A stretch of 64,000 bases of DNA, from contig CAMCVW010000013.1 of the NCBI GenBank assembly GCA_945881915.1, forward strand, positions 1 to 64,000. The letters are read 5' to 3'. Made by a program: the position numbers and the translations under genes. The notes beneath the pieces were generated by a model. The model was not told where the DNA came from and made no database searches. It saw only the letters and a program-made list of their open reading frames with translations. The DNA comes from Thermoflexus hugenholtzii JAD2. GTDB taxonomy: Bacteria; Chloroflexota; Chloroflexia; Chloroflexales; Roseiflexaceae. The first letter of the stretch is position 1. Every line of letters begins with the position of its first letter. This document shows positions 43,712-51,805 of this stretch, piece by piece.

Positions 43712-46201
43712 CGGTTCATCTCCATACAGATATGTCCGCACGATGCGTATCAAATCCATCAGATTTGCCGATAATGGGGTAACCCGTTTGCGCTGGTTGA
43801 TTAGGTGCGCATATTCCCGTTGGCGCACGACAATTGCTTCGAGCGCTGCACCGCGGGGGATTTTTTGTTGTGCACGCAGCTCGGTGCAGGCTGCGCTCAA
43901 CTGAATCGCCATACGCCCATCGCCCTCGGACAACGCCAAACCAGCGCAAATGTCGATGACAAACAACAAATCTTGTAGCCCACCACTTTGTTCGAGCACA
44001 CGGAACGCTTTCGCCAGATAAAACCGAGCATCAGTTGCACGATTCCAGAGTGCGCATATCGCTGCGATGCGGAGATGCACCGCGGCGGTATTCGCTGGTG
44101 CATTCAGTGTCTGAAAAATCAACTCTGCCTTGATGAGTTCTTGCCGGGCGATTTCGTAATCGCCGAGTGACATGAATATGAGGCCGCGGTTCGCGTGCGC
44201 ATCGCCGCGGCCGTGCGTGACCTGCACCGTGCCGTAGCGTACCAGGGCTTCGTCGTTGGCCTGCACACTCTGCGGTAACCTACCTGCCGTGAGGTACACA
44301 TAACTCAAGGTATCGTAACAACGTGCCACCCAGTACTGATCGCCTAAGCGCTCAAATTGCGCCAATGCACGCAGGAGCAACCGTTCTGATTCGGAAATCC
44401 CAATGACGGATAATCCATGGAGCGCGCATTCGAGCGCCGTCATTGCCCAGATGTCAGTTTGGCTCTGCGTCTCTGCAATGCGTAGGGCGCTCTGCAGGTT
44501 GACGACGGTGCGTTCGACCATCCCACGATGCCCATAGAAACTTCCCAGTGCATATCGTAACTGCGCAGCTGCACTGTTGTCAGCCCCCAACGCACGCACG
44601 ACCTCTTCGGTGATGGCGCACCATTCCGCACACAGACCATAGCGAATCCAGATTGTCCGCCAGTGTACGGCTATCCGTCCGATTGCATCGTACATCCGAA
44701 ACTGCTGCAGGTGGTCGACCAGCTCAAGGACTGCAAGTACTTCGTGTATCGACAAGTGGTTGTAGTACACCAGCGGACTGTCTTCGCGCACAAAAGCATT
44801 GGTATGAATGGCCTCGGCAGTGCGCTGCAGGATTGATTCCATGTCTGCTTGGGTCATCACCAGGCGCACAGCCATTCGGAGTGCGTCATGCATCACATAG
44901 CCTTCCGTGCGACGCAAACTGAGAATCTGTCGCCGTTCGAGCTGCTCAACAATCTGACGAATGCCATCAGCACGCTGTACCCCAAAGACGCTCCGCACCT
45001 GTTGCAGAAAAGCGATAGACACTGGTTGTGTCACCAATGCCAGCACCTGCATGATGGGGATTGCTTCACGCGGGACGCCAGCAATCACATGGTCATAGAT
45101 GTTGTCCGTCTGGAGCACACCACCCTGCACTGCAGCATTCGCAAAGGCAACGATGTGCATCGGGAAGCCGTAGCTCTCGTCCAATAATCTACTCACGTCA
45201 CGTGGATCAATATCATGTCCTTGTGCATTGCGATAGATCCGCCAAAAAAGCCGGCTCCGTTGTACCTCATCCAAGGGCTCGAGTGCAACTTCATGTGCGT
45301 GAGCGATGACCTGGCCTAACCCCATCATCTGTGTGGTGACGATACATATTGTCGTCGGCAGCGCGTGCGTCACATCCGTCAAGATCGACTCCAGCGACAA
45401 CCCCGGCGTTCCGATGACGTTGTCGAGGATGATAATTGCATTGCGTAAGGTAGCTGTATTGCGCAACCGCAACGCCCATGGTTCTGCACCGATGAGCTTC
45501 ATTCCCACGGTTACCCCAATCGCGCGGTACACCTGCTCGAGGGTCGTCAGCTGTGGTCCGAGCACGACAATGGGGATGCGCCGACCATAGATAGGCTCGA
45601 TACGACGCGCCGCTGCGATGGCGACTGCAGTTTTGCCAATACCCGATGGTCCACTAATGATGATGTGGCATGGCCTTGTGTGCGCGCCGTTGTGGTGTGC
45701 GTCCACCAACCGCTGTTCAATGTACGCCAACACATCCCCGCGCTCGATACCTTCGTCGTCACCATCACGTTGTGGCACCAGGTTGTACTGCAGCAGTGCC
45801 GCGCGCCATTGCTCTGTCGGGTAGTAGCGGGCAAACGGTTGTACCGCACGAAACGGCACCCGCGTGAGTTCGCATAGCTCGATGAGTTCGTTCGCCAGCA
45901 GCATCGTGTGCCCATAATCAAGGATGACCTCGTAGGTTGTCACGAGCTCGCCCACACTGGCATTGACAATGCGGTTCGGTCGCGACAAGAAGATATCCGA
46001 AAACCGATTGCCCGGCATTTCACAGCCGCGCAATCGAATCATATCAACCACTGATTGGCCCTTCGCATGACCATCAAACCGCACATCATCTGTGCCTGCG
46101 CCCAACATGATTCGGCGCCGCCGCAGGCGCATTTTCACTTCCGACATAATCGCGATGATTCGCGCTTTTTGGGACCGTTCAAACGTCTCTGCGAGACCCA
46201 T
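43697..46201 (-). CDS. STAND (NB-ARC-like) ATPase with TPR C-terminus
   Basis: 834 residues. An N-terminal region of about 150 residues matches no family I recognise. The NTPase has Walker A IISGPSGIGKTA (G184-T191), Walker B RNAIIILD with D250 and the sensor strand ICIVTTQMMG, the pattern of NB-ARC/AP-ATPases. A winged-helix region follows (to about 470), then TPR-like repeats (WVARCYDTLSYVYLTAGR, GDAHANRGLIFMSLGDYEIA). No HTH or enzymatic effector domain is seen. Strong AGGAGG before the ATG. Its end overlaps the end of the interrupted GT-C gene on the other strand by 15 bases. Confidence 0.82.
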   Translation of the reverse strand: MGLAETFERSQKARIIAIMSEVKMRLRRRRIMLGAGTDDVRFDGHAKGQSVVDMIRLRGCEMPGNRFSDIFLSRPNRIVNASVGELVTTYEVILDYGHTMLLANELIELCELTRVPFRAVQPFARYYPTEQWRAALLQYNLVPQRDGDDEGIERGDVLAYIEQRLVDAHHNGAHTRPCHIIISGPSGIGKTAVAIAAARRIEPIYGRRIPIVVLGPQLTTLEQVYRAIGVTVGMKLIGAEPWALRLRNTATLRNAIIILDNVIGTPGLSLESILTDVTHALPTTICIVTTQMMGLGQVIAHAHEVALEPLDEVQRSRLFWRIYRNAQGHDIDPRDVSRLLDESYGFPMHIVAFANAAVQGGVLQTDNIYDHVIAGVPREAIPIMQVLALVTQPVSIAFLQQVRSVFGVQRADGIRQIVEQLERRQILSLRRTEGYVMHDALRMAVRLVMTQADMESILQRTAEAIHTNAFVREDSPLVYYNHLSIHEVLAVLELVDHLQQFRMYDAIGRIAVHWRTIWIRYGLCAEWCAITEEVVRALGADNSAAAQLRYALGSFYGHRGMVERTVVNLQSALRIAETQSQTDIWAMTALECALHGLSVIGISESERLLLRALAQFERLGDQYWVARCYDTLSYVYLTAGRLPQSVQANDEALVRYGTVQVTHGRGDAHANRGLIFMSLGDYEIARQELIKAELIFQTLNAPANTAAVHLRIAAICALWNRATDARFYLAKAFRVLEQSGGLQDLLFVIDICAGLALSEGDGRMAIQLSAACTELRAQQKIPRGAALEAIVVRQREYAHLINQRKRVTPLSANLMDLIRIVRTYLYGDEPLLGK

Positions 46202-46352
46202 AGTGGCCTCCTATTCCAGTTTTTTAACCATATCATTGTGGTGCGCGGCTATTTTTGGAATTTATGACAAAAGCCCCGTACCCCACTCGTTCAGGCTGAG
46301 TATACGCCCGAATATTCTTTGCTACAATACGTCGTATATCAAGAAGGTACGT

Positions 46353-48116
46353 ATGATTCGTCGTCACATCCTGCAATCGCTCGGCATCGCCATCCTCGCC
46401 TGTCTCTGTGCAGCTGCGAGTGCCCCGCTGACCTGGCAGAGTGATATCGGCACCAAAGACGCACAACGCTTCACTACTACGCTACGCGAGGCAGAGTCTG
46501 CCGCCATCCCGAGCAGCGATACAACCTTCCAGTGGGCCTTCCCTGGCTCACAGCTCCTGCTTGCGGAACCGACACTGCCACACATCCTCACCATCCTGAC
46601 GATGCAACGCAGCGAACAACCGCCACGTACCGTCAGCCTGACGGTGGCGCAGCACACCTACACCATCCCGGGCACCGCAGGAATCCGCACGATTCATCTG
46701 CTGGCTCCTGCAAGTCCCACGCTGACCATCGATTGCGACACCGCAGGTACCAGCGATCAAACGCTCGCACAACTCTGTCTGGCGCTGCTCCACATCGACA
46801 GCCAACGCGTCGGATCATCCGTCGATGTCCGTGCCATCGCCTGGCTCTTTCTGTTTGCAGTGTGTATCTCGTTCGGGTGCAGCCTGAGCATCCCGTCACA
46901 GCCCGGATTGGCTGCGGTCGCGAGCAGTGTTGTGTTGACCATAGCGCTCTCATTCCCCCATGCATTGAGCGTTTCGTTCTCGGGGCTCATCGGCCTCGGC
47001 ACGCTGTGGCTCGCAGCCCTGCTGCTCATTCGTTGGCGTATTCATACTCCTTGGCTGCGCATTGCCCTGATTGCGGTGAGTGCAAACATTATCATCAAAG
47101 CCGCCGGCGTTGTCTCACCTGGCTATTTCGGCACGGATATCGGCTTCCATGCGCACAAATACGAAGCAGCGCTGCGTGGTCACTTCTACCAAATCGCCGA
47201 TGGCCAAGGGTTGACATACCCCTACCCACCGACCATCTACGCACTCTTGGCCATCGTCGCACTGCCATTGCAATACCTCTGGTCGCTGGAGCGCATCATC
47301 CACATAAGCGCCGTCGTCATCGATAGCAGTACCATCGTGCTACTCACCTGGCTGGCACGACACTCTGGCTGGTCACAGCTCCGCATCGCGCTGCTTGCAA
47401 TCCTGTATGTGATTCTGCCTGCGGGCTTTTTGCTGCAATGGCAGGCCACGGTCGCACAGACCATCGGCCAATGGTTCGGCGTCATCGCCGTGGTGACCAG
47501 TCTTGCCGACCGTGGCGTGCTCAGCGGGTTTGCCATGGTGCTCACAATGGTTGGCCACTTCGGGGCCTTCCTGACCCTTCATCTGACGTTTACTCTGGCG
47601 TTCTTGCGCCGTTCCTTGCGTACGCTCGCGTGGCGCTGGTGGGGATTGTTCGGCCTCGTCAGCGTCGTCTACTTTTCGCAGTACGCCGGCACCATCGCTG
47701 CCCAGTTACGCACGTTAGCGCAGGGCGACGGCGCCACCACCGTCGACCATCGCTGGTGGCAATACGCCTGGCAGTACGGCATTTTTGGGCACTACAATGG
47801 TATATTCGTAGCACTGATGATCATCGGTCTGATCCGCTCGCCAGCACATCGCCTGCGCTCTATGAGCGGCCTGATGCTCTGCAGTTCGGCCATCTTACTC
47901 GTCGCACAGGTAATCGGTGATATCGACACTACCCGCTATGTGATTGCGATTTTTCCGATTGTGACCCTCTACGCTGCAGTTCCCATGGCATCGCTCTGGC
48001 AGAGTCGTGCCGGTCGCGCCATGGTCGTCAGCCTGGCTGGCCTCATCCTCATCCAGAGTGGTCAAGCCTGGTTCGCGGGCGTCCTTCACGGGGTGCGGAT
48101 GGGGTTTTTGTGGTGA
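46353..48116 (+). CDS. GT-C-like polytopic membrane protein
   Basis: 587 residues. An N-terminal signal/anchor helix (ILQSLGIAILACLCAAASA) is followed by an extracytosolic domain of about 110 residues and about eleven helices. The loop FGTDIGFHAHKYEAALRG followed by GLTYPYPPTIYALLA resembles GT-C glycosyltransferases that use polyprenyl-phosphate sugars, with a possible metal or catalytic Asp in TDIGFH. No named family is certain. Start at 46353 with AAGAAGG 5 bases upstream. It is the intact paralogue of the interrupted gene at 41954-43711; the pair flanks a STAND ATPase gene of opposite orientation. Confidence 0.75.
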   Translation: MIRRHILQSLGIAILACLCAAASAPLTWQSDIGTKDAQRFTTTLREAESAAIPSSDTTFQWAFPGSQLLLAEPTLPHILTILTMQRSEQPPRTVSLTVAQHTYTIPGTAGIRTIHLLAPASPTLTIDCDTAGTSDQTLAQLCLALLHIDSQRVGSSVDVRAIAWLFLFAVCISFGCSLSIPSQPGLAAVASSVVLTIALSFPHALSVSFSGLIGLGTLWLAALLLIRWRIHTPWLRIALIAVSANIIIKAAGVVSPGYFGTDIGFHAHKYEAALRGHFYQIADGQGLTYPYPPTIYALLAIVALPLQYLWSLERIIHISAVVIDSSTIVLLTWLARHSGWSQLRIALLAILYVILPAGFLLQWQATVAQTIGQWFGVIAVVTSLADRGVLSGFAMVLTMVGHFGAFLTLHLTFTLAFLRRSLRTLAWRWWGLFGLVSVVYFSQYAGTIAAQLRTLAQGDGATTVDHRWWQYAWQYGIFGHYNGIFVALMIIGLIRSPAHRLRSMSGLMLCSSAILLVAQVIGDIDTTRYVIAIFPIVTLYAAVPMASLWQSRAGRAMVVSLAGLILIQSGQAWFAGVLHGVRMGFLW

Positions 48117-48165
48117 CGCGAGCGATTCCACGTCCATGAGTCAGGGCATGCATCTCCGTTTTTCG

Positions 48166-48197
48166 TTTTTTTAAAAAAACGACGAGCGATTGGCTCG
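48166..48197 (-). terminator. Terminator-like hairpin, minus strand
   Basis: On the minus strand a 5-bp stem CGAGC-CAATC-GCTCG (48183-48197) is followed by TCG and seven T residues (48166-48172). The T-run is itself half of a perfect 18-base palindrome (48164-48181). It lies 48 bases beyond the plus-strand gene and about 275 beyond the minus-strand kinase gene. Confidence 0.45.
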
Positions 48198-48238
48198 CCC
48201 CAACCTCACTGCGGTCGGCGCTGCCCATGATTCAGAGA

Positions 48239-48267
48239 GCCACGGAAACACCGGCGCGTGGCTTTTT
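48239..48267 (+). terminator. Intrinsic terminator after the GT-C-like gene
   Basis: Stem GCCACG (48239-48244) with CGTGGC (48257-48262), then TTTTT. It is oriented to end transcripts of the gene stopping at 48116. Confidence 0.6.
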
Positions 48268-48406
48268 GCGCATCCCCCGATACAGCGCGAGCGCTGTGTG
48301 CGCACAAGTCCAACGCCTACCCGTTTTGCCGCAGGCCCACAACGTACTGCTGTCGCGCCTGCCAAGGATTGCGCCAGCGCACTGCATGCTGGTCGCTCGC
48401 CTTTTT

Positions 48407-48442
48407 CAAAAACAATAAATATGCGTCCCAACGACGGACGCA
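48407..48442 (-). terminator. Intrinsic terminator after the deoxynucleoside kinase
   Basis: A 7-bp stem (48422-48428 with 48436-48442; TGCGTCC on both strands) starts 29 bases after the kinase stop and is followed on the minus strand by the T-rich tail ATTTATTGTTTTTG. Confidence 0.7.
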
Positions 48443-48471
48443 GCATGGAACGAGTCAGCGCTGTGGGTGCA

Positions 48472-49137
48472 TTACGAGAGCAGTCGTTCCTGCACTGGTC
48501 CGCGCAGACCGAGGGTGCGCGCGATGACATCGACGGTACTGCGCCGCGCATCGAGCGAATTGACGTAGTCTAATTCATCGGTTGGGATGGTCAGGACGGC
48601 ACATCGGTCGAAGCGCCGCATCCATGCTTCGTAGCGTTCGTTCAAGCGGGTCAGGTATGCCGGCGGAATGTTCATCTCGCTCGGCCGCGCCCGAGCTGCG
48701 ATGCGCTTCTGCAATGTGGGCACGGACGCCTGCAAGTAGACCACGAGCGACGGCGGCTGGATGCGCTGCACCAGGGTCGTGTAGAGGCGCCGGTAGGTAC
48801 GGAAGTCGCGTTGCGACAAGATACCTTCCTCCAGCAGGCCTTTGACAAATATCTCGTAGTCTTCGTACATGCTGCGGTCTTCGAGCACAGAACTCGGCGT
48901 GTCGGCTATCTCGAGGTGCTGCTCGAAGCGCTGTGTCAAAAACCAGATTTGGCTATGAAATCCCCAGCGCTCGCGATCGCCATAGTAATCATCCAAATAC
49001 GGATGATCGCTCACGAGCTCGTAGTACGGTTGCCATTTGAATTCTTCGGCAAGAATCTGCACCAAGGTACTCTTGCCGACGCCGATATTGCCGGCAATCG
49101 ATACATGGAATCGTCTGTTGGAGTGTGACTGTGTCAT
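48472..49137 (-). CDS. Deoxynucleoside kinase (dNK family)
   Basis: 221 residues; phosphorylates a deoxynucleoside (dA, dG or dC type) in the salvage pathway. P-loop GNIGVGKS (16-23), the EDRSMYEDYEIF motif (DRS equivalent of the ERS motif that holds the substrate base pocket and catalytic acid) and the LID RARPSE are present. AGGTGAA lies upstream of the ATG. Which deoxynucleoside is preferred cannot be read from the sequence. Confidence 0.92.
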   Translation of the reverse strand: MTQSHSNRRFHVSIAGNIGVGKSTLVQILAEEFKWQPYYELVSDHPYLDDYYGDRERWGFHSQIWFLTQRFEQHLEIADTPSSVLEDRSMYEDYEIFVKGLLEEGILSQRDFRTYRRLYTTLVQRIQPPSLVVYLQASVPTLQKRIAARARPSEMNIPPAYLTRLNERYEAWMRRFDRCAVLTIPTDELDYVNSLDARRSTVDVIARTLGLRGPVQERLLS

Positions 49138-49379
49138 TGATTCACCTACGGAGGTTACCGGTTACATATCCCTGCGACGGACGAAAAAGTACGGTCGCGC
49201 AGTGACGCAGCGTCTTGAGGGCCGCAGAGTACACGCAGATGTATGTCGATTCGAAACGATTGCCCGTCGCCGGTATGCTGGCGGCAACCCGCCAAATTAA
49301 TTCTCCGGAGCACGATTACGCATTCGTTTGACCACTCCAGCCTTGAATTCGTCCTACTCAATACACGCTTCTCACTGAT

Positions 49380-49407
49380 AATTCATAATTCATAATTCAT
49401 AATTCAT
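49380..49407. repeat. Four tandem copies of AATTCAT
   Basis: A 7-base unit repeated four times without change. The last copy contains the stop codon of the MATE gene, so unit gain or loss would leave the stop or move it only slightly. Confidence 0.85.
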
Positions 49408-50765
49408 ACCTGCATTGTGCGCCAATTCCCTTGGCGGAATCGGACATATGCCAGTACCGCCTGGATGAAGAAGTCCAAACCCATCGCGATCCAGACGCCA
49501 TTCAATCCATAGCCCCATTGCAACATCAGGTACGACATAGGCAGCCGCAACCCCCAGGTCGCAATGATTTTGGTATACAACGGCCACTTCGTATCACCAG
49601 CGCCGCGTAACGCACCAGAATAGACGAAATTCGCACCCATCCCAATCTGAAAAACACCGGCGATCTGTAGCGGCACAATGCCTGCTTGGACGACCGACTC
49701 GTCAAAGATAAACAGCCGTAACAAAAACCCCGGAACCAACACCATAATGCCACCCAGAACGATCATGAGTGCCGACGTCTGCTTGAATGCCTCAGTCGTG
49801 GCAGCCTGTGCTTCTTCGGGGCGCTTAGCTCCAAGCGCCTGACCAACCAATGCCGAGGCCGCAATACCATAGCCCCACCCAGGCAGAAAAGACAACGATT
49901 CGATGCGAATGACGACGTTGTGGGCAGCGTAGGCATTCGTCCCCAGCTGGGTAATCATTCCCAAAAAGACCATCAATGCGCCTTGGAACACTGCTTGCTC
50001 GCCGGCAAACGGGAGTCCGACACGGATGATGCGGCGCATCATGTCGAGATGCGGTGCGACCCATCGCGTCAGATGCAAACCCGCCCGACCACGCAACAAG
50101 ACGACAATGGTCGCAATTGCCCCGACCGTCCGTGCCACTGCTGCACCGATGGCAGCTCCTTCGACGCCGAGTGGCGTTAACCCAAAAGCGCCACCAATCA
50201 ACAAGTACGACAATCCGACATTGATGATGTTGACGGCAATCATGATGTACAAAGGCATCCGTGTATCGCCAGCACCACGCATGGCAGCCATCCCAATCAT
50301 GCCGATGGCAGTCGGTATAAGCGCATAACTCAGAATGGTCAACACGCGTGCACCAAGCCCAGTGACCAGTGCGTCTGCGCGATAGACCGACATCAACGTG
50401 TGCGCACCAAACATCACCACAACCATCATCACAATGGCCGAAATCAGACCCATCAATAAACCCTGCCGCAGTGCCTCGTTGCCCATCTCGCGGTCGTGAG
50501 CTCCTTTTGCGCGGGCAGTCAATGCAGTACAACCTGTGCCAATTGCCATAAACAGCAGAATGGTCGTCCAGTACATTTCGTTCGCGAGTCCCGTCGCCGC
50601 TAACGCAGCTGCACTGCTATATCCTAAAACGGCAGCCGCAGCCGCGGGCAAACGTCCCACCAGTAATACATCCATCAGCCCAACGGTGGTATTGAGAATC
50701 TGCTCACTGACCGCAGGCATCGCGAGTTGAAAAACACGCTTGCGCCGCTCGATGGGAGTAATCAT
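49404..50765 (-). CDS. MATE-family multidrug/cation antiporter
   Basis: 453 residues with twelve helices in two homologous halves. The MATE hallmarks are MDVLLVGRL in helix 1, the repeated MRGAGDTRMPLY and LRGAGDTKWPLY motifs (one in each half) and VGQALGAKRPEEA. Exports drugs or metabolites using a Na+ or H+ gradient. No regulator is adjacent. Confidence 0.92.
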   Translation of the reverse strand: MITPIERRKRVFQLAMPAVSEQILNTTVGLMDVLLVGRLPAAAAAVLGYSSAAALAATGLANEMYWTTILLFMAIGTGCTALTARAKGAHDREMGNEALRQGLLMGLISAIVMMVVVMFGAHTLMSVYRADALVTGLGARVLTILSYALIPTAIGMIGMAAMRGAGDTRMPLYIMIAVNIINVGLSYLLIGGAFGLTPLGVEGAAIGAAVARTVGAIATIVVLLRGRAGLHLTRWVAPHLDMMRRIIRVGLPFAGEQAVFQGALMVFLGMITQLGTNAYAAHNVVIRIESLSFLPGWGYGIAASALVGQALGAKRPEEAQAATTEAFKQTSALMIVLGGIMVLVPGFLLRLFIFDESVVQAGIVPLQIAGVFQIGMGANFVYSGALRGAGDTKWPLYTKIIATWGLRLPMSYLMLQWGYGLNGVWIAMGLDFFIQAVLAYVRFRQGNWRTMQV

Positions 50766-50801
50766 TTGTTCATCCTATGTGCATTTGCTTGCGCATTGTA
50801 A

Positions 50802-51026
50802 CAGCTATCAGTTTGCAAGAATCAGGTATCAGTTCGCAGATATCAGTTAGCAGGTTACACACAGAACCTAGGATTTGGCGAAGAGCGTCGGCGCAAATGT
50901 ACTCCGGGATGCACGCATCTTGCTCTGTGCGTAACTGCAACATGGATACACCGCCATCCTGCTCGTTAACCTGCTTGATTCTCATGTCAACGCACTGATA
51001 ACTGATGACTCATCACTGATTACTGA
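50802..51026. repeat. Degenerate inverted-repeat element (MITE-like)
   Basis: Left side: three imperfect direct repeats of TATCAGTTNGCA (50806, 50827, 50841) running into AGCAGGTTA (50849-50857). Right side, inverted: TAACCTGCT (50967-50975), then CTGATAACTGATGAC and CACTGATTACTGA. The arms of about 55-60 bases enclose about 105 bases with no convincing gene. It lies in the 380-base space between the MATE gene and the next promoter and looks like a decayed non-autonomous element or dispersed intergenic repeat. Confidence 0.5.
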
Positions 51027-51070
51027 ACGATTACATTCACTACCATTTGTAGCAAATCTCATTTCAGGTC

Positions 51071-51099
51071 TTGACGTGAAACAAATGTTCGCATATATT
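51071..51099 (+). promoter_or_regulatory. Strong promoter with repeats around the -10
   Basis: TTGACG (51071-51076), 17 bases, TATATT (51094-51099). The -10 is bracketed by an inverted repeat ATGTTCG (51085-51091) / CGAACAT (51114-51120) and by direct repeats ACAAATGTT (51081) and ACAGATGTT (51104), which may be regulator sites. Confidence 0.8.
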
Positions 51100-51145
51100 T
51101 AGCACAGATGTTTCGAACATGCGTACGACTTGAGGAGGAACCCCG

Positions 51146-51679
51146 ATGGCAATGCTCATCCGCGATATCCGACACCCATCCCGCCGATCGGTTCGTTCTG
51201 ACACGACTGCCATGTTCATCACCACTCCTCCCAGCAAGACTCCCCGCTTCTACCTGACTGGACTAGTGGCCATCCTGGCAATCTACATGGCAGTCACTAG
51301 CGTCTATCAATGGGCCAGCGTGCAATTGGCAGACGTCCGATACGGGGCCACACGTACCTTTCATACCGAAGCCTATGTCGGCATCGATGATAACGCGGCG
51401 CGCCCCAGTCACTTCATCGCGATGAATGTCAACAGTCACGTCGTCATCATGCACATCCCCGCCGGCAACACAACGCTGACGCGCGTCATCAACGGACCGG
51501 CACTCATCGGCCACAACGCAGCCTCCATTCCGGTATTGCTGACCTTTCGCGATACCAATGACGATACTCGCCCGGACATGATCGTGACCGCAGGTGGACA
51601 AAGCTTTGTCTACATCAACCGCATCGATCAGTTCGTCCTGATGCCAACGGAGGAGCGTGCCACCCTGTACAAACCCTGA
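51146..51679 (+). CDS. Small membrane-anchored protein of unknown function
   Basis: 177 residues: a cytoplasmic tail of about 33, one membrane helix (FYLTGLVAILAIYMAVTSVYQ) and an extracytosolic domain of about 110 residues rich in beta strands (VGIDDNAARPSHFIAMNVNS, VVIMHIPAGN, LLTFRDTNDDTRPDMIVTAGG). The last segment with DTNDDTRPDMIV is like an EF-hand-type or FG-GAP-like loop. No family is recognised. It has a strong promoter, AGGAGG before the ATG and its own terminator, so it is a well-expressed single gene. Confidence 0.75.
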   Translation: MAMLIRDIRHPSRRSVRSDTTAMFITTPPSKTPRFYLTGLVAILAIYMAVTSVYQWASVQLADVRYGATRTFHTEAYVGIDDNAARPSHFIAMNVNSHVVIMHIPAGNTTLTRVINGPALIGHNAASIPVLLTFRDTNDDTRPDMIVTAGGQSFVYINRIDQFVLMPTEERATLYKP

Positions 51680-51715
51680 CACGGTACAGTCCATCACCCC
51701 ACACGATGCCTGTCC

Positions 51716-51763
51716 CAACAGAACGCACTGCCGCCCCACTGGCAGTGCGTTCTGTTGTCTTTT
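51716..51763 (+). terminator. Strong intrinsic terminator
   Basis: A perfect 17-bp stem (51716-51732 with 51741-51757), 8-base loop, followed by TCTTTT. It ends the transcript of the small membrane protein gene. Confidence 0.92.
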
Positions 51764-51773
51764 GGAATACATG

Positions 51774-51779
51774 TACAAT
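51774..51779 (+). promoter_or_regulatory. -10 candidate for the ABC exporter gene
   Basis: TACAAT, 26 bases before the ATG and directly after the terminator; no good -35 because that position is inside the terminator stem. Confidence 0.35.
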
Positions 51780-51805
51780 GACGCGGCAATCTAAAAAGAG
51801 AACCG

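Larger units (their letters stand above)
48117..48471. other. Intergenic region with terminators, no gene
   Basis: 355 bases between the converging GT-C-like and deoxynucleoside kinase genes. Open frames here have atypical composition and no start signal, and I do not call any. It holds three terminator-like hairpins (listed separately) and a palindrome ACAGCGC-GA-GCGCTGT at 48282-48297. Confidence 0.7.

Noticed and set aside
48171-48573. Open frames of 126-127 codons in the region 48.17-48.57 kb on both strands
   Set aside because: They run through terminator hairpins and into the kinase gene, have no start signals and look compositionally random.
50770-50998. Small frames (71 and 73 codons) inside the inverted-repeat element
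   Set aside because: They read through the repeat arms themselves and lack any start signal or known domain.
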